The notes beneath the pieces were generated by a model. The model was not told where the DNA came from. It saw only the letters and a program-made list of their open reading frames with translations, and made no database searches. A program made the position numbers and the translations under genes. A stretch of 37,171 nucleotides of DNA from Betaproteobacteria bacterium RIFCSPLOWO2_02_FULL_63_19 (GTDB lineage: Bacteria; Pseudomonadota; Gammaproteobacteria; Burkholderiales; SG8-39), in contig MEQX01000106.1 in the NCBI GenBank assembly GCA_001770415.1, positions 1 through 37,171 on the forward strand, in the 5' to 3' direction. This document shows, one piece after another, positions 33,594 to 37,171 of this stretch (within the stretch, counting starts at the first letter, position 1; every line of letters starts with the position of its first letter).

Positions 33594-34237
33594 ACAATGG
33601 AACCGGCACGACCATCGCCGTCTTCGCCAAGGCGCCTAATCCTGGCGAGGTGAAGACGCGTCTGATTCCGGCACTGGGTGCCGAGGGAGCCGCGGCGCTG
33701 CACCGGGCGCTGGTGCTGCGCACCCTCGGGACTGCCGTGGACGCGGGTGTCGGCCCGGTCCAACTGTGGTGCGCGACGGATGCCGAGCACCCGTTCTTCG
33801 CCGAATGCAGTCGGCGTTTCAGCGTGCAGGTCCTTTCCCAGTGCGACGGCGACCTGGGCGTGCGCATGCACCATGCCTTTGAAATTCTGCTCGGCGCATC
33901 CGAACGTGCGTTGATCGTCGGCTCCGATATCCCCGCGCTGACGCCGGCGCATCTGCGCGCCGCGGACGCGGCGCTTGCACGCGGCCGGGAGGCGGTACTT
34001 GGCCCCGCGCAAGACGGCGGCTACGTGCTTATCGGGCTGCGGCGTGTCGCCGCCGATGTGTTCGAGCACATCGGCTGGGGCGGAGCGGACGTCCTCGACA
34101 CGACGCGTGCTCGCTTGACGCGCCTTGGCTGGCGCCACGAAGAACTGCCGACTCTGTGGGACGTCGACCGTCCCGAGGACCTGGAGCGCGAGAGCGTGCG
34201 CGACCTGGTTCTCTTGGTCCGGCGCGCTCACCGCTAG
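33590..34237 (+). CDS. DUF2064/TIGR04282 family nucleotidyl- or glycosyltransferase
   Basis: The 215-residue protein has a CofC/GlmU-like Rossmann start (TTIAVFAKAPNPGEVKTRL), the central ERALIVGSDIPALTP with a metal-binding Asp, and GPAQDGGYVLIGLRR. These are signatures of the DUF2064 family, annotated in databases as arsenosugar biosynthesis glycosyltransferase. It is coupled by ATGA to the GT2 gene, and the two are commonly paired. The function is unproven. No arsenic genes are seen in this window. Confidence 0.87.
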   Translation: MNNGTGTTIAVFAKAPNPGEVKTRLIPALGAEGAAALHRALVLRTLGTAVDAGVGPVQLWCATDAEHPFFAECSRRFSVQVLSQCDGDLGVRMHHAFEILLGASERALIVGSDIPALTPAHLRAADAALARGREAVLGPAQDGGYVLIGLRRVAADVFEHIGWGGADVLDTTRARLTRLGWRHEELPTLWDVDRPEDLERESVRDLVLLVRRAHR

Positions 34238-34376
34238 ATTTCGCGATTCCGGTGAGAGTGAAATGTGACCGCCGCAGCATCCAAATGGCATCGTCTACCA
34301 CGGAAATCCTTGCACGTGCCTGAAACGCGGGTGATATCGCCGAGAAGCATTCAAAAGGACACGTCGAGATGCTACA

Positions 34377-34394
34377 CTTCGCACAGTAGCGAAG
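34377..34394 (+). other. Hairpin before tpsB
   Basis: CTTCGC (34377-34382) pairs with GCGAAG (34389-34394) around six bases, 29 bases before the TpsB start. An overlapping alternative pairs GCTAC (34371-34375) with GTAGC (34386-34390), and the two cannot form together. No U-run follows. A role in mRNA stability or leader control is possible but unproven. Confidence 0.3.
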
Positions 34395-34422
34395 GCGTTT
34401 CACTAAAAGGACAAGAATCGTC

Positions 34423-36006
34423 GTGAACGCGGCACGGAACGCGAAAGGTTCGATCCGGCTTGCGATCCTGCTCGCCGCGCTCTTATTTTCCGTGCAGGGC
34501 ACTGCACAGGAAATTCCCCGTTTCGACATCCGCGCCTTCCGCGTCGAAGGCAACAAGCTGCTCTCGCGGCAGGAGGTCGACGCGGTGCTCGCGCCGTTCA
34601 TCGGCTCGCAGAAGGATTTCGGCGACGTGCAGCGTGCCCTCGAGGCGCTCGAGCAGGTCTACAAGGACCGCGGCTACAACACCGTCTCGGTGCTGCTGCC
34701 CGAGCAGGCGCTCGAAGGCGGCGAAGTGCTGCTGCAGGTCATCGAAGGGCACATACGTTCGGTCCGCGTCCAGGGCGAGAAATACTTCGATGCGGCCAAT
34801 ATCCGTGCCAGTCTCCCCGCGCTGAAGGAGGGGGAGGTGCCGGTCATGCCCAACCTGTCGGCGAGTCTGCGCGTGGCCAACGAGCACCCGATGAAGAAGC
34901 TGAGCGTTCGCCTGGCGCCGGGCGAAAAGGAAGACGAACTGGACGCCATCGTCGCCGTGACCGACGAAAAACCCTGGCGGGTCGGCGTCACGCTGGACAA
35001 CACCGGCACCGCGCAGACCGGCCGCCATCGCCTTGGCCTGATCTGGCAGCACGGCAACCTGTTCGATCGCGATCATCAGTTGTCGCTGCAGTACCAGACG
35101 TCGCCGCAGAAGACGGACGAGGTGAAAGTCTATGCGGCGTCCTACCGCGTTCCGCTGTATGCACGCGGTGACAGCGTCGACGTGTTCGCGACCCGGTCGG
35201 ACGTGGACGTCGGCTCTATTGCGACCGGACTGGGGCCGCTGGCGGTCACCGGCAAGGGATCGACGTTCGGCGCCCGCTACAACTGGAACCTGCAACGGCG
35301 CGAGGACTACGAGCACCAACTCGTCTTCGGGATCGATCAAAAAGCGTTCAAAAACAGTTGCTTGATCTTAGGACAGCAGATTTGCTCTGACGTGAGCGTG
35401 CGGCCGCTGAGCCTAGCCTACAATGGCCGCTGGGCGGGCCCGGGGAGCGAGACTGGGTTCTTCGTCTCGCTGGCGCGCAACCTGCCGGGCGGCAGCAACG
35501 GCGACCAGGCCGCCTTCGACCAGGTGCGTCCCGGCGCGCCGGATGATTTCGAGGTCCTGCGCGGCGGAGTCAACCTGTCGCGCGCATTCGCCGCCGACTG
35601 GCAATGGCGCGTCAACCTGAGCGGCCAGTGGACCCGGTCGCCGCTGGTACCCGGCGAGCAGTTCGGGGTCGGCGGCAATGCGACGGTGCGCGGCTTCGAG
35701 GAACGGGAACTGTCCAACGACAAGGGTTTCCTGGGCAATCTGGAGGTCTACACGCCCGAGCTGTGCGCGGCGTTGCGCGCCAATTGCCGCCTTGTAGGGT
35801 TCTACGATTTCGGTGCTTTGAGCCGCAACCAGGCTCTGCCCGGCGAGTCCGCCAGCGACCACGTTGCCGGTGCCGGTGTCGGCGTGCGCTTCGTGTACGG
35901 CAAGCATCTGACGGTGCAGGCCGATTACGCCCAGGTCGTCGATCCCGGCGCCGACATTCCTAGCGGCGCATGGAAACTGCATGCGCGCATCGGCCTGATA
36001 TTCTGA
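34423..36006 (+). CDS. Two-partner secretion outer-membrane transporter (TpsB, ShlB/FhaC/HecB family)
   Basis: The 527-residue protein has a signal peptide (about 1-29, ending GTAQ). POTRA domains follow in about 30-190 (FDIRAFRVEGNKLLSRQEVDAVL..., EQVYKDRGYNTVSVLLPEQ). The rest is a 16-strand-type barrel, with the conserved L6 loop ATVRGFEERELS near residue 420 and a terminal GLIF. It transports the TpsA exoprotein across the outer membrane. The start is GTG 34423 with an AAGGA site 11 bases upstream. The TpsA-type gene follows 133 bases later. Confidence 0.95.
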   Translation: MNAARNAKGSIRLAILLAALLFSVQGTAQEIPRFDIRAFRVEGNKLLSRQEVDAVLAPFIGSQKDFGDVQRALEALEQVYKDRGYNTVSVLLPEQALEGGEVLLQVIEGHIRSVRVQGEKYFDAANIRASLPALKEGEVPVMPNLSASLRVANEHPMKKLSVRLAPGEKEDELDAIVAVTDEKPWRVGVTLDNTGTAQTGRHRLGLIWQHGNLFDRDHQLSLQYQTSPQKTDEVKVYAASYRVPLYARGDSVDVFATRSDVDVGSIATGLGPLAVTGKGSTFGARYNWNLQRREDYEHQLVFGIDQKAFKNSCLILGQQICSDVSVRPLSLAYNGRWAGPGSETGFFVSLARNLPGGSNGDQAAFDQVRPGAPDDFEVLRGGVNLSRAFAADWQWRVNLSGQWTRSPLVPGEQFGVGGNATVRGFEERELSNDKGFLGNLEVYTPELCAALRANCRLVGFYDFGALSRNQALPGESASDHVAGAGVGVRFVYGKHLTVQADYAQVVDPGADIPSGAWKLHARIGLIF

Positions 36007-36084
36007 CGGGGCACGGGCGAGCGCGAAAATTGACGGGCCTGACCACTGTGACTTATTCACGGTTACAACGCGATTCACGTTCGG

Positions 36085-36099
36085 GCGCCGCACCGGCGC
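36085..36099 (+). other. Small GC-rich hairpin upstream of tpsA
   Basis: GCGCCG (36085-36090) pairs with CGGCGC (36094-36099) around a 3-base loop, 41 bases before the TpsA start. AT-rich TAGAATAATT (36101-36110) lies just after it and could be a -10 element, but no matching -35 is clear. Confidence 0.25.
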
Positions 36100-36139
36100 G
36101 TAGAATAATTTCGTTGTCGTCCGCATCCCGGAGTGCGCC

Positions 36140-37171
36140 ATGAATAAACGTTCCTGTCATCGCGCGATCTCGGTGCTGAGGCCGCGGCTGCTGAGTACCG
36201 CGGTCGCCGCGTGCTTCGCCGCGCCGGCCGCATTCGCGCTGCCGACCGGGCCACAGGTCGTGGTGGGAAGCGCTGCGTTCTCGCAGCAGACCGGCGCGCT
36301 CACGGTCACCAACGCCCCTGGTACCGTCATCAACTGGCAGGGATTTTCGATCGGCGCGAGCGAAGCGACGCGCTTCGTGCAGCAGAGCGCGGCGAGCAGC
36401 GTGCTCAACCGCGTGGTGGGAGCGCAAGCCTCGGCGATCCTCGGTGCGCTGCAGTCCAACGGCCGGGTGTGGCTGGTGAATCCGAACGGCATCCTGTTCG
36501 GGCCTTCGGCGAGAATCGACGTGCAGGGGCTGGTGGCCTCGACGCTGGCGATTTCAAACAAGGACTTCCTCGCCGGAAAGCTGAACTTTGAAGCCGGCGC
36601 CCTGGGTGGCAACAGCGCCGGCGGCATCCGGAACCAGGGCAATATCACCACGCGCGAGGGCGGCAGCGTCTATCTGGTGGCGCCGGACATCGAGAACAGC
36701 GGCATCATCCACTCGCCCAAGGGTGAAGTAATGCTCGCCGCGGGCCACAAGGTGGCGCTGGTCGAGGCGGGTAACCCGGACGTGCAGATGGTGCTGAGCG
36801 CACCGAGCGACAAGGCAGTCAACCTCGGCAAGATCCTAGTCGAAAGCGGGCGCGGCAGCCTGTTCGGCGCGAGCCTGGCACAACGCGGCATCGTCAGCGC
36901 GAACAGCGTGAGCACCGACGCTGCCGGCAACATCGTCTTCCGCGCGACCAAGGAGGTGGCGCTGGCCGCGGGCAGCAAGACCAGTGCCGACGGTGCCGCA
37001 GGCGGCACGATCACCGTGCAGGCCGACGAGGGCACCAACCTCGTCTATGGCGAGGTGTCGGCAAAGGCGAGCGAGGGCAAGGGCGGCACGGTGCAACTGC
37101 TCGGCGAGCGCGTCGGACTGGTGGACGGCGCGAGCGTTGACGTGTCAGGCGAGACCGGCGGCGGCACGGTG
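36140..37171 (+). CDS. Two-partner secretion exoprotein (TpsA, filamentous hemagglutinin-like), N-terminal part
   Basis: The frame starts with ATG 36140 (GGAG site) and stays open to the right edge (344 residues). After a long signal peptide (about 1-34, ending AAFAL) comes the TPS/haemagglutination-activity domain. It contains TGALTVTNAPGTVINWQGFSI, SAASSVLNRVVG, LQSNGRVWLVNPNGILFGPSARIDV (the NPNGI motif near residue 114) and repeated beta-helix turns such as GGIRNQGNITTREGGSVYLVAPDIENSG. It is secreted by the adjacent TpsB. Its function (adhesin, biofilm protein, haemolysin or CDI toxin) depends on the C-terminus, which lies outside the window. Confidence 0.93.
   Translation, partial: MNKRSCHRAISVLRPRLLSTAVAACFAAPAAFALPTGPQVVVGSAAFSQQTGALTVTNAPGTVINWQGFSIGASEATRFVQQSAASSVLNRVVGAQASAILGALQSNGRVWLVNPNGILFGPSARIDVQGLVASTLAISNKDFLAGKLNFEAGALGGNSAGGIRNQGNITTREGGSVYLVAPDIENSGIIHSPKGEVMLAAGHKVALVEAGNPDVQMVLSAPSDKAVNLGKILVESGRGSLFGASLAQRGIVSANSVSTDAAGNIVFRATKEVALAAGSKTSADGAAGGTITVQADEGTNLVYGEVSAKASEGKGGTVQLLGERVGLVDGASVDVSGETGGGTV

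Overview
The window is about 37 kb of GC-rich DNA, densely coded on both strands. It most resembles a betaproteobacterium. This is an inference from the RecA/RecX, alanyl-tRNA synthetase and class I DAHP synthase sequences, the two-partner secretion pair, and the Gram-negative outer-membrane proteins. I see no rRNA, tRNA, CRISPR array or intact mobile element.

Left part (1-8.8 kb). The edge cuts a minus-strand nucleotidyltransferase-like gene. It is followed by a two-gene AmmeMemoRadiSam unit (a MEMO-AMMECR1 fusion plus its radical SAM partner), then recA with a perfect LexA box and recX. After a roughly 520-base stretch with almost no coding signal come a NitT/TauT-type ABC importer (binding protein, permease, ATPase) and a 1-Cys peroxiredoxin.

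Sulfur-carrier operon (8.9-11.9 kb). A small ORF, a JAMM peptidase, a CysO-like sulfur carrier and a rhodanese-E1 fusion are chained by 4-base ATGA overlaps, and a CysM-like cysteine synthase follows. The set matches the mycobacterial CysO/Mec/MoeZ/CysM route to cysteine. The carrier here ends in Gly-Gly-Arg-Ala, so it must be trimmed before use, presumably by the JAMM enzyme.

Middle (12-24.6 kb). This holds a PAS-GGDEF-EAL membrane protein, a decayed UvrA-like 3' fragment, a ferritin-like/VIT1 transporter and a nucleoside-type CNT transporter. A minus-strand block of three large proteins follows: TPR-acetyltransferase, Ig-like/fibronectin III exported protein, and FecR-TPR-outer-membrane barrel.

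Right part (24.7-37 kb). alaS has an intrinsic terminator-like hairpin just before its start. Between alaS and the DAHP synthase gene lies what looks like a complete ribosome-mediated attenuator: a 21-residue leader peptide rich in Tyr, Trp and Phe, mutually exclusive antiterminator and terminator helices, and a U-run. This is the most striking feature of the window. It is followed by an ArnT-like glycosyltransferase with a decaprenyl-phosphate phosphoribosyltransferase-like UbiA protein, a stand-alone cyclic-nucleotide-binding domain protein, a PduO-type cobalamin adenosyltransferase, and a pair of proteins of the 'arsenosugar biosynthesis glycosyltransferase' families. A two-partner secretion system (TpsB transporter, then TpsA adhesin) runs off the right edge.

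All family assignments come from reading motifs by eye. No database search or folding program was run.
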